Assembly (NCBI GenBank): GCA_963971285.1
Contig: OZ020252.1
Coordinates: forward strand, 20,187,662-20,251,661
Direction of reading: 5' to 3'
Length of the DNA: 64,000 nt
Source of the DNA: Astropecten irregularis
Lineage: Eukaryota > Echinodermata > Asteroidea > Paxillosida > Astropectinidae
The translations under genes and the position numbers were made by a program. Position 1 is the stretch's first letter. Each line of letters begins with the position of its first letter. Below the pieces are notes generated by a model. The model was not told where the DNA came from, did no database searches, and saw nothing but the letters and a program-made list of their open reading frames with translations. Shown here piece by piece: positions 46,105 to 57,799 of this stretch.

Positions 46105-46388
46105 TGATGCTAAGTCGTATCTTCTATCGTCCCTCTATTCCTGATGCAAAATGGCGAGCAAAGTCCTTTGACCTTAAGAATTTGAAATGTTAAAATTGAC
46201 TCCTCGTTTGTATGTTTCGCTTTGTTCTGTAAACAGAGGAAATCTGGTTTCAAAACGCCAGGAACATAGATATGTATCTTTGTGATGCTTATGATATAGG
46301 ATGTTTGGAAAAGCGACTGACCAAACAATGCGTGGGCGCTTCGATTGCCTTGCATCAAGGAGCTTAACGTTTCGATTTGCTAGTTGAC

Positions 46389-46683
46389 ATTAAAGATAAT
46401 ATCATACTTTGGCTTTTGTCAAAGAAATGCAGATTCATTGGCTAAAATATTAAGGAAGATACATCAACAGTCATATGTGAAATTTCCAGTCCCATACGGT
46501 GCCCACTTTTTGAGAAAACAGTGAAAAACTTCCAAGGTATTTTTCTTTTCTTGATACAACATCATTCAGGCAGAAAAACCTGAATGGTATGTTTCTACCA
46601 TCACCATCTCTATACCCTGTAAGTTATAGGTATAAATCTGTGAACATTTCTGTTTCGGTATGCTTCCTATAAGTATGATAAAG
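46389..46683 (-). mobile_element. Family D element, second subfamily, with internal loss
   Basis: ATTAAAGATAATATCATAC terminus, CCAGTCCCATACGGTGCCCAC block, then GTATGTTTCTACCATCACC and TTCGGTATGCTTCC. The middle between GTGAAAAA and GGCAGAAAAA is shortened relative to 15661-16026. Confidence 0.78.
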
Positions 46684-46963
46684 AATATGCAACAATATCA
46701 CATTTGTTTTGTACACGCGTAAAACTGCTGGCTAAGCAAAGTCGTGTTTTATGACCCCGTCTAGAAACAAAATAGTGCATTTATTTTTTTTTAAAGGTAT
46801 AAGTTAACTAACCATTGCTCAGTCCAAATGGGGCTTGTTTATGATTGGAAATGAATTTCAAATGATCGATTTATGGTCTGTCATCAACTGCAGGGAAAAT
46901 AATCAAAATGTTGATGATTTTCCTTAAATATTAATCATTATATCAAAGATAATTGCAAACATA

Positions 46964-47068
46964 AGGCTGGAAAACTCAGTTGGTAGAGCACCGGCACGGT
47001 AATCTGGGGTTCGCTGGTTCAAATCCCGCTCCAGTCAATATGTCTTTCTTCACTTTTCAATGACGTTA
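46964..47068 (+). mobile_element. tRNA-derived SINE (family F), best tRNA-like head
   Basis: A full cloverleaf can be drawn. A 7-bp acceptor stem is fully paired (GGCTGGA with TCCAGTC, one G-T), followed by discriminator A. The D arm includes CTCAGTTGGTAGAG. The T arm GCTGGTTCAAATCCCGC has one mismatch. The anticodon loop ACGGTAA lacks U33, and the same ACGGTA occurs in the other copies. The tail (AATATGTCTTTCTTCACTTT) is shared, so it is a SINE head, not a gene. Confidence 0.72.
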
Positions 47069-48146
47069 TTATCTTTTTAGACTAAGAATAAAACCCTTTA
47101 TTATTTATCTTTGTGTAATCAATCAATGTTTCCATCTTCGTGTGCGGGTCAAAAACAAGTTTGCACCCGTGAAACAGGGATGGTTTGCTACCAAAATGTT
47201 AGGGGAATGCTAATGTACTTTTTTCATGATTGGCTTCACTGGTCTCGGACCCAATAAAAATAATAGTCTAGACCGTATCGTTGTTTCTGTATTGTAATAA
47301 AACATCACGAGATAGAAGTTTAGAACCATGGTTAAGAATGTGTGACCTAACCATATTGATTTAAGGAAAGAATACAAAATCTAGTAAACTGCTTGTGATG
47401 TGTGACCCAATAATTCAACATGTCAAACGTTTGTATGTCGCCAAATCCTTAACCTTTGCTTGTTTTATTGGTTTACTGAACTTCTCTGCGATAAATTTCT
47501 GGTACGAATAAAGTATAACTAGGGTAGCTGGGTGCACTGTGTATAGTGCGGTGGAAGAACTCGTATGTATCGCAGCAGCGAGGCCCCGGCACGCCAGAGG
47601 CGCTGGATACCTGGGGAAATTGATTACATTGATTGGCTAAAAATTGGCTTCAAAACATTGGATATATTTAGTGTATCTATATACTTCACACGTTCTACAA
47701 TGAGACCATTGTTGTAGTATTTTGTAAAGCAAGTTGGTTATGATGATTGGCAGATGTCATGAGGTCCCAGCATGCACAGACATGTTGAATAGTGCAATGT
47801 CACTGTTCCCCCGCTCAAAACTGGAAACACTCTAAATTCCGTTTAAAATTTAAATAAAAAATGATAATAATAATTTTAATGATATGAAAATTTAAAAACC
47901 AAAATTTCTTCTCAGAAAATCGAAGCTAATGATGTATAACAGTTAATGTTACCGATTTGGTGATGGTGTGCCTTTATAAACGGGTTGGGGCAAGAAAATA
48001 TGTACCATACCAACACATTAGACAGGTAATAAACCTTCGGGCAAATGAGAAAAATACACTGACAACTTGTGTCGTAATATTTGTCCCCATCCCAAAAAGG
48101 GGGATGGGGGGAGGGGAAACCCATTCCTAAGTCCCCCAGTTGTCCT
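47069..48146. other. Unassigned AT-rich DNA
   Basis: A GC-richer patch at about 47520-47620 stands out, without recognisable structure. No gene called. Confidence 0.4.
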
Positions 48147-48535
48147 GGGGCCAATTTCACAGCCCTGCTTAGCACAAAAATCTGCTAACCATGAAATTTC
48201 TGTCTCAATTAAAAAATCCTTCGATGAAGATCCTGCTAGGATCGAAACGCGTCAGGCCCTCTTAATTCGAAGCATCTTATAAATTTCAGGTCATTATTTT
48301 GGCTGATGAGCAGTTTACAGCAGTTTATTACTTGTATTAATTTAAAACAGGATTAAATAACAACTAAATTTCCATGTATTGTGTATCACTTGCGATTATT
48401 CTTTGGCTATTGTTCGCTGTATGACCATGAATATCAAATGGAATGTTTAATGGTGGAAGTTGTTTTATTGAGCAAGACATTGTTGAGCTAAGCAATAATT
48501 GTTTGGTGCTTAGCAGCTCCATGAAATTTGTCTCT
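48147..48535 (+). mobile_element. Family A element interrupted by a nested family-B element
   Basis: The left part runs GGGGCCAATTTCACAGCCC to CTGTCTCAATTAAAA. The right part resumes at AACAGGATTAAATAACAAC and runs to CAGCTCCATGAAATTTG. Other A copies have these two parts adjoining (CTGTCTTAATAAAAACAG), so the intervening sequence is an insertion and family B is the younger event. Confidence 0.85.
48213..48345 (+). mobile_element. Family B element nested in family A
   Basis: Reads TTCGATGAAGATCCTGCTA then GGATCGAAACGCGTCAGGCC and ends CAGCAGTTTATTACTTGTATT. GATCC (48229-48233) and GGATC (48239-48243) form a stem, followed by GAAACGCGTC. AT-rich flanks (AATTAAAA and AATTTAAAA) may be a target duplication, but this is not certain. 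Confidence 0.8.
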
Positions 48536-49995
48536 AGCTGGGCCCGTTTTCGTTCACAAAAACGGTTAACCGGAGAGAATTCAGAAGAATTCAAGAATAA
48601 AAGATTTCCAGGTCATGTAGGAACATCCCAGCCCCCTCCACCACGTGTTGAACTGGGTGACAACTTCCAGAGTTCGTCAGGGGTATTTTTTTGGTGGTGG
48701 TTGTTGGGGGGGGGGGGGGGTTGACGGTGGTAGAGACTTCCCTTTCCCAAACTTATCTGACGATCATTGGACCTTAAATTGACCTTGGAAGTCTGGTAGT
48801 CTCTGATAGACGGGGTCCAGGAAATTTCTTAAATGGAAAAGTTTTGATCGAAATTAAACTTCAATATTGTCTCTGATTGCTTTGCGGAAACACCATGTGG
48901 AGTACCTCTTAAAAAGGGGGCTGTTCGGCTATAAAACACCAGCATTGGTTTTTATTTTTACACGGTATTGCCTTATATCAAGTTACACATTCTTCGTAGA
49001 ACCACACTTTTTTTATTATTTTAAGTACAGGAATAATTCGTGACAAATTTAAAGACTGATTCTTTGAAAACGTCCGCACCAAATATGAAATATAATCTGA
49101 TGGGGACCCTTTTTGCAGGTATATATATGGCTAGAGGGGTATAGGACAAATCTAAGGGGTTTGGTGGGGATCCGACAATGAAACTATATATCATGTCTTG
49201 TTGAGAGGACATGGGTTGGAGTGTGGAAGAAATACTGATGAGTGCTGACTGACCCCTTTTTTGTGTGCAACATTAGAATTAAACGCAGTTCATCAACGAG
49301 ACCTGAAGTAACCCTTTAAATTAGTCGGGGATATCCCATTCTACCCCCATTTCCATCCTCCGGCTGTTGTTCATACATTTTTATTGCGAATTTGTCTCAT
49401 TTTATTGAATAAGTAATGCCGGAAATGGTTAGCGATAGTGAAAGAAACTGCTTTCTATATCCGAACGGACCGGCATCTGACTGAGACCAGTCTGGCAGTC
49501 TGCATCAACAGATAAACGATTCTTTTAGTTTTCAGGACTCTTGTTCCATGGATGTAGATGATTGGTAACTTCCTCTTCGCCTGTAATGCTCGTTTTCACT
49601 TTGATATCTTAATATCACATGGTTTTTCCACTAACAATTACCCGGCATTTGTTTAAACCCCAGTGGATCTATATAAGTACATTGACTGTTACAATAGTCG
49701 TGGCTATTGTGTACCTATAGTGAGATTGGTATTGAAGAAGACCTGCATTGGCAATCTCTTTCGTGCGCACAGCGAATGGGTTTGTCTAGCTGTCTGTTTG
49801 TCCTGCTGTCTGTTCGTTTGGGTTTGTTTGTTTGCTTGTTTGTTGATCGGTCAACTTTTCTGGTAGGCCCTGCTAGTGTTATTGCGAGTGGGCACGTGGC
49901 TGGGGACGCTTTTGTGTTAACCTCATAACGTGACGTCATTATTTCTTAGTGACTCCATGCACTGACACTATTATGCCAATATGTCATTTTTGACC
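48536..49995. other. Unassigned DNA
   Basis: G run at 48706-48720. TGACGTCA (CRE) at 49931-49938. The ORFs at 49663-49939 overlap in several frames and are not called. Confidence 0.4.
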
Positions 49996-50206
49996 GAGTG
50001 GGGGCGCCCTATTGTCGCCGCCATCTTTGGGGGGTGCGCATAGCTTTACTGAGTTCAAGTGGCCGAAATGTCAAAATATAAGATTACTGTAATACAAAAT
50101 GTTATAGACCTATTTGAATTAAAATTGTCTCATATAATTATATTATAAGGCGGTTTGTTTTTGACTTAGTCCTCAAAGATGGCGCCTGGTAAAGCGCCCT
50201 CAATGG
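49996..50206. mobile_element. Inverted-repeat element with YY1-like ends
   Basis: The arm at 49998-50030 (GGGGGCGCCC, then GCCGCCATCTTTG) pairs with the inverted arm at 50174-50206 (GAGGGCGC, then GGCGCCATCTTTG); about 33 bp per arm around an AT-rich 140-bp centre. Each inner arm end carries CATCTTTG next to GGCGC or GCCGC, a YY1-type motif. Likely a small DNA transposon; no second copy in the window. Confidence 0.6.
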
Positions 50207-50217
50207 ACCAAGTCCAG

Positions 50218-50523
50218 CTACGAGAAAACGTTCCATCGGCCGTCTTTGTACAGTGCCGTGCATACACCTGACACGTGGCAATCACTTAAGATTTTCTTAA
50301 AGTCTGGAAAGGAGAGATGCTGCACGACCACGAGGGGCCGGGGGATGCACCCCAACCCCCCATGTCGCTCCGCCTGGTATTTCAACCCCCAGACAGGCAT
50401 CATCGCCGACATTTCTTCCTGACACGATGAGACGTCTCTTCCCAAATTATTTATCGTCGAATCGGCCGTGAAAGTGTAATATAGTGGATTTAGCCAGGGC
50501 TTATTTTTTAAGGGTATTGGCAA
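50218..50523 (-). other. Unassigned ORF in a GC-richer patch
   Basis: 101 codons on the minus strand, including KKILSDCHVSGVCTALYKDG. The surrounding 50.2-50.6 kb has more CpG than the rest and no repeats, so a 5' exon or promoter patch is conceivable. No splice signals or family recognised; coding status undecided. Confidence 0.2.
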
Positions 50524-51227
50524 GGCCGTATGATAAAGACGTCATACCGCTATGCCTTGCCGTGCCGTATGTGGCCCACAGACAGGGCCAGCTAGGCCCC
50601 CATGCCCGGATGTTTTTATAGTATGACACCGGATCTCGCCATCATTGGATTCAGGTGGTAAACCCCTTCACTCAAATTACAAGCAAACCTTGAATTATTT
50701 TGGTTGTAAGATATCTACTGGCCATGCGGCTGGCCTTCTGAATGCTCCCGAATTAGGCACCATCCTGAGATTGCACAGATACCGTTTCGGAAGCTCTTAG
50801 TACTATAAGTAGGCCTAGTATACCCGTCAGTGTTACCACGTTTCCAGGGCAGTGTATAACACGGTTTAAGATATTTCAATAAAAAAACGATCTTTGAAAT
50901 ACATAAAGTTTTCAAAAAACAATATCTTGAGTTCAATGTATCTGGAGCCGATATCTTCCCCTATGATTTTTCGACGCATCTCAGGGGTGATGTCGTCTGG
51001 ACTGGGTCCTTGCCCGATGAACTATCGATGATGGCCTTCTATCATTCCGCAATGTCAGGGAAAAAAAACGTCGAAGAACAATCTTTGATTGAAAAGATCT
51101 TCGATCGTGGAATGTCTTCACAGCACCCTTTCATTCCGTTCTGCATCTCTTTGAGGTGATTTATCCGTCATGGGTGTACGCAGAATGATGTGGATGGTAA
51201 TGTGAAGACTCCGTACAATATAAAACT

Positions 51228-51412
51228 GGGGCCAATTTCATAGAGCTGCTTAGCACAAATTCCATTTAATATTCATAGTCAGCGAACAGCAGCCAAAGAC
51301 CAATTAGTGATACACAACACACGGGAATTCGGTTGTTAAACCTGTTTTTACTAAGACAGAAATGTCATGCTTAGCGAATTGTTGTGCTAAGCAGCTCTAT
51401 GAAATTGGCCCC
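51228..51412 (+). mobile_element. Family A palindromic element, short form
   Basis: GGGGCCAATTTCATAGAGC to GCTCTATGAAATTGGCCCC is an essentially perfect terminal repeat. The element is about 185 bp because the segment after GCTTAGCACAAA is deleted. Confidence 0.88.
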
Positions 51413-54400
51413 TAGAGACAGAACACGTCACACATTGCACCTGTTGAGACGGGCGTTGTGCGATAATGAACATATCCTTATTGTGATTTAGGCCCTGTAT
51501 CAAAAATCAAGTGTTTTTCTGCTTTAGGTATAAAAGCACAATGTTGGTCAGTATTATACAATGGAAGGTACATAGGCCTATTTCCGTCAGTGGGTTGTGA
51601 ATTGTGCTTGGCAAAAAAGACAAAGGATTTGAAAAAAGCAAGGAAGTAAACAAACAAACAAACAAAAATGACGCCTGTTGTGGTCTATACATAGCATACC
51701 AAACGCCAAAGCACATTTCGCATTTCAGTTAATACTAATTTAGTAAACATGGAAGTTTTAAGTAGGCCTATAGGCCTAATTGGTAGAGTAGACCGGTGTG
51801 AGCTTTATTATACATGACTTTAGTGTCTATTTCAATGGAGTCAAAAAGCTGTCACACATTAATGTGATATTTGTGTTCATTCTTTGTTTTATGTCATCAT
51901 TGGGGTATTTTTCAAGGAGGGACCTGTAAAATGGGCGGCACGGACATCTGAAACCAGAAAGTTATAGGTCTTTACTAGTCAAAACAAAACGTCTGGCAGC
52001 TGTATCGTATTAGAAACCATAAGAATTGAAGTTCACATTAATGCACATGTCACATAGAAACAGAACAAACTCTGGCAACGCACATCCCTATTCTAGCTGC
52101 ATGACGGTCTGGACACAAAAATAATGACTTGCAAAATGAATGAAAGATGTTGGAATAATACTTTTTAAAAAGTCGACGGGGCCGCTATCGAAATTTATGA
52201 TTTCCCAATTTTGCTTTGAGTAAGGTTCAAGTGATGTGACGGTGGTAAAATCGAACTCTTTTTAAGGCCATCACCTCCACCTGTGGCTCTGCTTGTGTGT
52301 CGAGACAGTATTTATATAGGCCTACACACGCACAGCGTGTTGGTTAACTATGTCCCCAAGTGTGAAGAAGTAGTCATGAGAGCAGACGGATAATGTTCAA
52401 AACAAACATGACTTTGCACATGAGTATTGTGTGTGTATTATTATATACGTGCTTCGGTTGCTAGTATCATGCAGGGAGTATGCATGGCCATGGTGTACCC
52501 TTCATACTGCGCCGACTGACCTAAAGAATGCGTGGTTTCTCTATGCATGATGTGGCTGTGATAATACCAACGTTATACTGGGTTACACCCTCTTTTTTTA
52601 CATTGCCTGAATTTACTCATGGAAAATTAATCCATGTTATTTCTACCCAAATACATTTGCCATTTTGTATAAGAGTTTAACATGGGGATATCGTATTCAA
52701 TATCGTCTTTCAATCGTGGTTGCACGGTACGTGTATATAGTAATAGGAATTTGTATAGTAATAGGGCATATTTTTAATCTCCTTTTTCGGACCGAACCCC
52801 GAAATAAATATTTCAGTCCCCTTGTGTAAGGTTGCGTCAGTGAAGTTCATTTCATGCCCGTGTGTACACAGCTGACTTGGAGCCCAAACCGAGCAGCAAT
52901 ATTGCTAGACTTTCTTAAACACACGCCAGGGGCTGTGTCCACTTTGTTCTATGCCGGTTCACACTGGTTTATTTTGTCCGAAAACTCCCCGGGCGAGAAA
53001 AGTGTCATTTTGGAGAAATGGCTGATATCAAAATATTTTATAAATAGTTGCGGAATAGACGCCCTGCCGATCATAGAATGCGACGCTTTAGAGTCACCCC
53101 TTTCGAATTATTATTTGGTCAATTTTTAGACCAATTTGTGTGTTTTGCAGGTTTATGAAATTTCTTCCCGACTTTTGGCACCATTGGGCCCCCTATAGTA
53201 ATAACTTCAGCTTTGCAAAATTGACTATTTATGCTCTGCAAGTTGTCAATTTGGCCGTGGACTTATTTATAGTAATTGGCTGTGTATTAACTGCAACATA
53301 TTAAAACCTGTTTTCTTTCGACTTTTGCTATACACCAAATTGTCAAGTTGTTAATTCACCCTTTTTTTTTGGGGGGGGGGGGGGGGCTTCAGACATCGAC
53401 CCCCCAGTCCCCCCTGTCCACAAATAATGCGGTATGCTGTTTGTAAGAGCATTGATTTTTTACCTTACACGACCCAGTGTGCACGCTTGTCCCACACAGC
53501 GCAATGCGCATAAGCCGCGCTATACCATAAACAGAATCTACTCCCTGATTGGTTGGGGAATCGTGTTTACGTCACCAAACTGTCAACCAATGAACGTTCC
53601 TTGCTGTTTGCTGCATGGTTATTCCGCGTACTTCTACGGGCTTTTTTCTTTCTTCTAATTTGAGGCCATGCGTGTTCGGTATCCCTTCCGTTGTGGCATC
53701 ATTACAAGTTTTAAATACGTCTCTGGCCGAGATAAGTAATTAATATAACGCCAATTACAGAAGTGGATATAATGTAAAGATATTATGGGGATCTTTTGGT
53801 AAGTTCTCTTTCTTGGCTTGGCTTTCATGCTGTCCAATATAACATGGAAAACGAATTGTTCATCATTTCTAATGTGAACATTAGGAAAGAATCTTCCCCT
53901 TTTGCTCATGACAGTGTCACCTCGCGTCGGGTGACCTATACACAAATCCATCTTGACCGTATGACCGAGTTTCACACATGACCTCGACGGGTCAACCAAC
54001 CACCAAAGCCGAGATCACCGTCACGTTAGTCTGTGGTTGACAGACATACCACGTCCCTGGGAGGCAGTGAGTGACTGACCCTGTGCCACGGAACAACCGG
54101 ACATCTTGGCTGGTTGTGGTCTGTAGACCACCAAGAATGTCACATCTCCTGTCTTGAACCATTCTCCAAGAAACTCCCTGATGAAGATAAATCTTCTCCC
54201 GGTCGTCTTCTGTCGCCCGACGTGAAAAGGTGGTAATCCCTCGTACCATACACTTTCATCCTTTGTCGGGATGCGTCCGTTGTGTACACACAGAAAATAA
54301 ACTATTAACACTGTGGTGGTAATAAGCTTTAACCACTAGTGACTTCAATGGACTGCCGACTGGTACCAGTCCTGCTAACAATTATAGATGAGAGTGTGTT

Positions 54401-54627
54401 TCATCTCGGATGTAAACGCAGCATGCAGGACGGTGGCAAAATAGACTGAGGCAACCAGTGAATGACTGGGCACCGACTACCCGCTGGCATTCGGGAAATT
54501 GCTTCAAAATAATTTGAAATAAAATCATATATCTATACCCAATCCATGTATATCACTTCATAACAATATTGCTAAGGAGTAAGGAGATGTAATATTTTGA
54601 CGCTTACCAATTTTGTTTGAATATTCA
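51413..54627. other. Repeat-poor DNA with several TAGGCCTA octamers and two unassigned ORFs
   Basis: TAGGCCTA at 51573, 51763, 51771 and 52317. The ORF at 52854-53129 (+) includes ILLDFLKHTPGAVSTLFYAG and looks protein-like but lacks a clear donor. The overlapping minus ORFs at 53992-54311 include FIREFLGEWFKTGDVTFLVV. Neither is recognised. G run at 53371-53386. Confidence 0.35.
53540..53605. promoter_or_regulatory. Promoter-like cluster: two CCAAT boxes and a CRE-like site
   Basis: CTGATTGGTTGGGG, TTTACGTCACC and CAACCAATGAACG lie within about 55 bp. Inverted CCAAT boxes flanking a TTACGTCA site are typical of metazoan core promoters. No TSS or linked coding start can be demonstrated. Confidence 0.25.
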
Positions 54628-55013
54628 TTTAAAGGTATAATACATAATTGCCAGTAAAGGTCACAGAACAGCACTCAAACCTTGTCTGATCCAAAACGTG
54701 CATGAAATAATAAACGTGAAAATTTGAGCTCAATCGAACATCTGAGTCACGAGAAAATAGCTAAAACCCGACTCAATTTTTCTTATTAAACATAAAGAAT
54801 TGTTTTGATCTTACCCCGAGATCAAAACTGTTGTCGGTCTTTGTTTGACTCATTTCTGAATAAATATATACCATTTCAGGCGAAAAATAATATTTTAACG
54901 GTATGTTTCTACCAGCACCATCTTCATAGGCCTACCCTGAATGTTATACGTCAATCTGTGAACATTTCTGTTTGGGTACCGGTAGGTTACTAATCCTGTA
55001 CTGTACCTTTAAA
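54628..55013 (-). mobile_element. Family D element, first subfamily, carrying two micro-insertions
   Basis: Complete: TTTAAAGGTATAATAC at one end and CCTGTACTGTACCTTTAAA at the other. Relative to the other copies it has an extra GGCCTA after CTTCATA (making TAGGCCTA at 54927-54934) and an extra CCGGTA after GGGTA (making TACCGGTA at 54977-54984). Confidence 0.85.
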
Positions 55014-56384
55014 TTTAAAATATCATTACACAACACAACATGCTCCCGTGCTTTGTAGTTTAAGTACCGTACCATGTATCGTACGATCCTTGACACTGGT
55101 CCAAGCATGGAGGTAGGAATCCCCTCCTTGGTCCAAGCATAGAGCTATCTGTTTGTAGCTCTATGGTCCAAGCGAGTCCAATCTAACATTCCTATAGATT
55201 CGTTTCAATGACCCAGGGCTATAGGGTGCACAAAGCCAGGTTATCTCTACCCTCACAGGGACCCATTCACCACTGGGTGTATACTTGGAGAGAGGAGACG
55301 GCAATTACTGACACTGACAGTGTCTTCTTCAAGGACATCGGCACCAAGAATCTGTCTAGACATTCCGAATGCTTACACAATCTGTGTATTTACCAAGACC
55401 CAGTAATAAATGGTTAATGATACCAATCCACCTCCCTCCATCATGATAACAATCAAAGAAATAAAAGTTTACACCGTGAAAACCGTGTTGAGAAATATAA
55501 ACACCCCGATTCCAATTTATCCAAAATTGCATGCGTGGACTTAATTTCCAAACATTCTGTTCAATGATGGCTTGTGTTATATTATAACAAGAATACAATA
55601 ATTTGGCGTGTATTTGTGCATTTTTATACTAACACTACACAGCAAAGGAATTGAAAATGACTGATTCAAACGTACCGTTTTGTAAAAGGTGGTCGTATAA
55701 ATACTAGTGCAATCAATTCATTGGGACACGTTGGACCAGCCAAATAACTTTTTTCAATGTGGATTTTAATAAACATTAAGAGGAAAATTAAGAACCTCGA
55801 TTACCATAATCAGAAATTGTTGAATATTTATCAAAAATGTTCTCCCATATTGACAACCAGATGTTTTTACATTAATTTCATTAACTTGAAGAATTTACAA
55901 CAAAAGAAATACGTTTAGGGCGATAACAAAATTCCATGCACTTCCTGATATTAGCGAAACTGAAAGGTTAGAATTTAATATAATCTCCGCTGCTCGCTAA
56001 TGGCGAACTCAGTGTCTTAATTACAAGACATGTTTGATTTTATGTGAGGTGTAATGTAAGTTGTCACGTCTGAGATCCCCTGAGCAAATCCACTACCACG
56101 TCTTCCAGGAAACTGACCGGATCTGCCCCGGATTCAATACGATACTTCAACTGCCCGCGGGCACGGATGGCGGTGTATGCGAGACAAAAAAACACTGACC
56201 GAGGGCAATTCTATACCAGCGAGCAGGATTAGGAATGTTGCACCATTAAGCATTGGGAATAGAAGGAAGTGTGTTCCCATGCAATCTTGTGAAGGTGTTT
56301 ATTAAAACAATAAGTGGGGGATAGACACTGCAGGATTGTGCAATACACGCACTCAAGGACGGTCAGTCGCGTTAGAGGGAAAAA
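55014..56384. other. Unassigned AT-rich DNA
   Basis: GGTCCAAGC(A/G) occurs three times within 55100-55180, alongside two related TAGAGCTA/TAGCTCTA pieces. No gene or dispersed repeat recognised. Confidence 0.4.
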
Positions 56385-56759
56385 TGATTGGTAAAAGTCA
56401 CAGAACAGCACTCACACTTTTATTTGTCTAATCCAGTATGCTTTGTACATGAAAGAATAAACCTGTGAAAATTTTGAGCTCAATCGGACATCTGAGTCCC
56501 GAGAAAATAGCGGAAAACCAACTAAATTATTCTTATAAAACTTAAGGCATGGTTTTGATTTTACCGCAGATCAAAACTACTTGGTGTTTTCGGTCTTGTC
56601 CCCCACTGTTTCTGGATAAATACACCATTTCAGGCATAAATATTTTAACGGTAGGTTTCTACCAGCACCATCTTCATGCCCTGAAAGTTATACGTAAATC
56701 TGTGAACATTTCAGTTTGGGTATATGCTACCAATCCTGTACTGTATAGCCTACCTTTAA
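56385..56759 (-). mobile_element. Family D element, first subfamily, complete
   Basis: GATTGGTAAAAGTCACAGAAC at one end and CCAATCCTGTACTGTA...CTTTAAA at the other. The last terminus contains about seven extra bases (TAGCCTA) between CTGTA and CCTTTAA compared with the other copies. Confidence 0.83.
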
Positions 56760-57799
56760 ACACACGTTTAATAATTAGCTACGGTTTAGCATATGTAGTA
56801 GGCCTACTTATATAAATCGAACTGGTCCATTTAAATTTCAATTTATATCAGAGAACATTATGGAAGACGAGGATCTATATTTTTGAATAAGTGTTAGGGA
56901 ATGTTTTACTACCCAACACCCAATCCCGTTACTTGTCCAATGAAATGTCTCCATGCTTGTCCCACAGAGCAATATAATGCTTTTCCTTGGACAGGACCTG
57001 ACCAAGCATGTTGTTAGTATTTAATAGGTGGGGGAAGCCGAGCACTCGTTCATCAGAAGACTCTGTTCTTGCCTTCTTGGCTGTGGACCATGACCAAATA
57101 ATATTGCATTGAAGTGGAATAACGTATATATCCTTCCATGAGTGTCACAGTAATTGTTGGTTTCCAATTTCTTACCCCATTTCGTGCGTGATATTAATTA
57201 TTATTTATCCCTCTAATAAACGAGCGAGTCCCTTTAAGTCAGCCTACCTATCTACCAGAGACAACCGAAGGTCAACCAAAGGTCGCCAGTCCAAATCCTG
57301 GACGTTGTCTTTGTTTCCATGGAATTTGAGATATCCGGGCACGACCAACTTTTTTTCCCGCCGGTCTTAACATTTCAACATCTGTTTTGTCCATAATTTA
57401 TTCACTCCTTATTGTCGTCTGACACCGAAATCTGACCCATAATGGGCGAATGAGGCCAAAATACTTGGCTATATTGTTTCTCTATTGTTCCAAGCCGGCG
57501 TATTGTCTCCTATTGTTGCTTTGTCGGCGCGGCCAAGATTTCGCTTCTTTCAATATTCAACCCCTCCCCTTGTCGCCTCACACACAAAGGAATCATGCTT
57601 CCGCCGCACGTGCCAAAATGCTCGCCACAGACATGGCCGCACGCGCCGAAACCGACCGAGCTGTTTGTGTCACACTTCCGGATTGGGGGCTGTGTCTTGG
57701 GTGATGGGATGGGCCCAGTTCGACATCATTTTGGTCCAACTTACCATAACCATGCCATACAATGCCATACAATGGCGTACCATACCATAGTCTTTTCTA
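56760..57799. other. Unassigned DNA with a promoter-like end
   Basis: TAGGCCTA at 56799-56806. The second half becomes CpG-richer (see 57480-57720). Short tandem GCCATACAAT/CATACCATA motifs at about 57750-57790 lead into the next family-D copy. Confidence 0.35.
57480..57720 (+). promoter_or_regulatory. CpG-rich promoter-like patch with an ETS site
   Basis: Repeat-free and clearly richer in CpG than its surroundings. Contains GTCGGCGCGGCC, an E-box core in GCACGTGCC, CACGCGCCGAAACCG and ACTTCCGG (57674-57681, ETS type). Overlapping ORFs in three plus frames look like a compositional effect. Could be a promoter or 5' exon; undecided. Confidence 0.25.

Noticed and set aside
46964-47037. Functional tRNA gene
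   Set aside because: A cloverleaf can be drawn, but the anticodon loop lacks U33, the T stem has a mismatch, and the sequence continues into a tail shared with other dispersed copies, so it is a SINE head.
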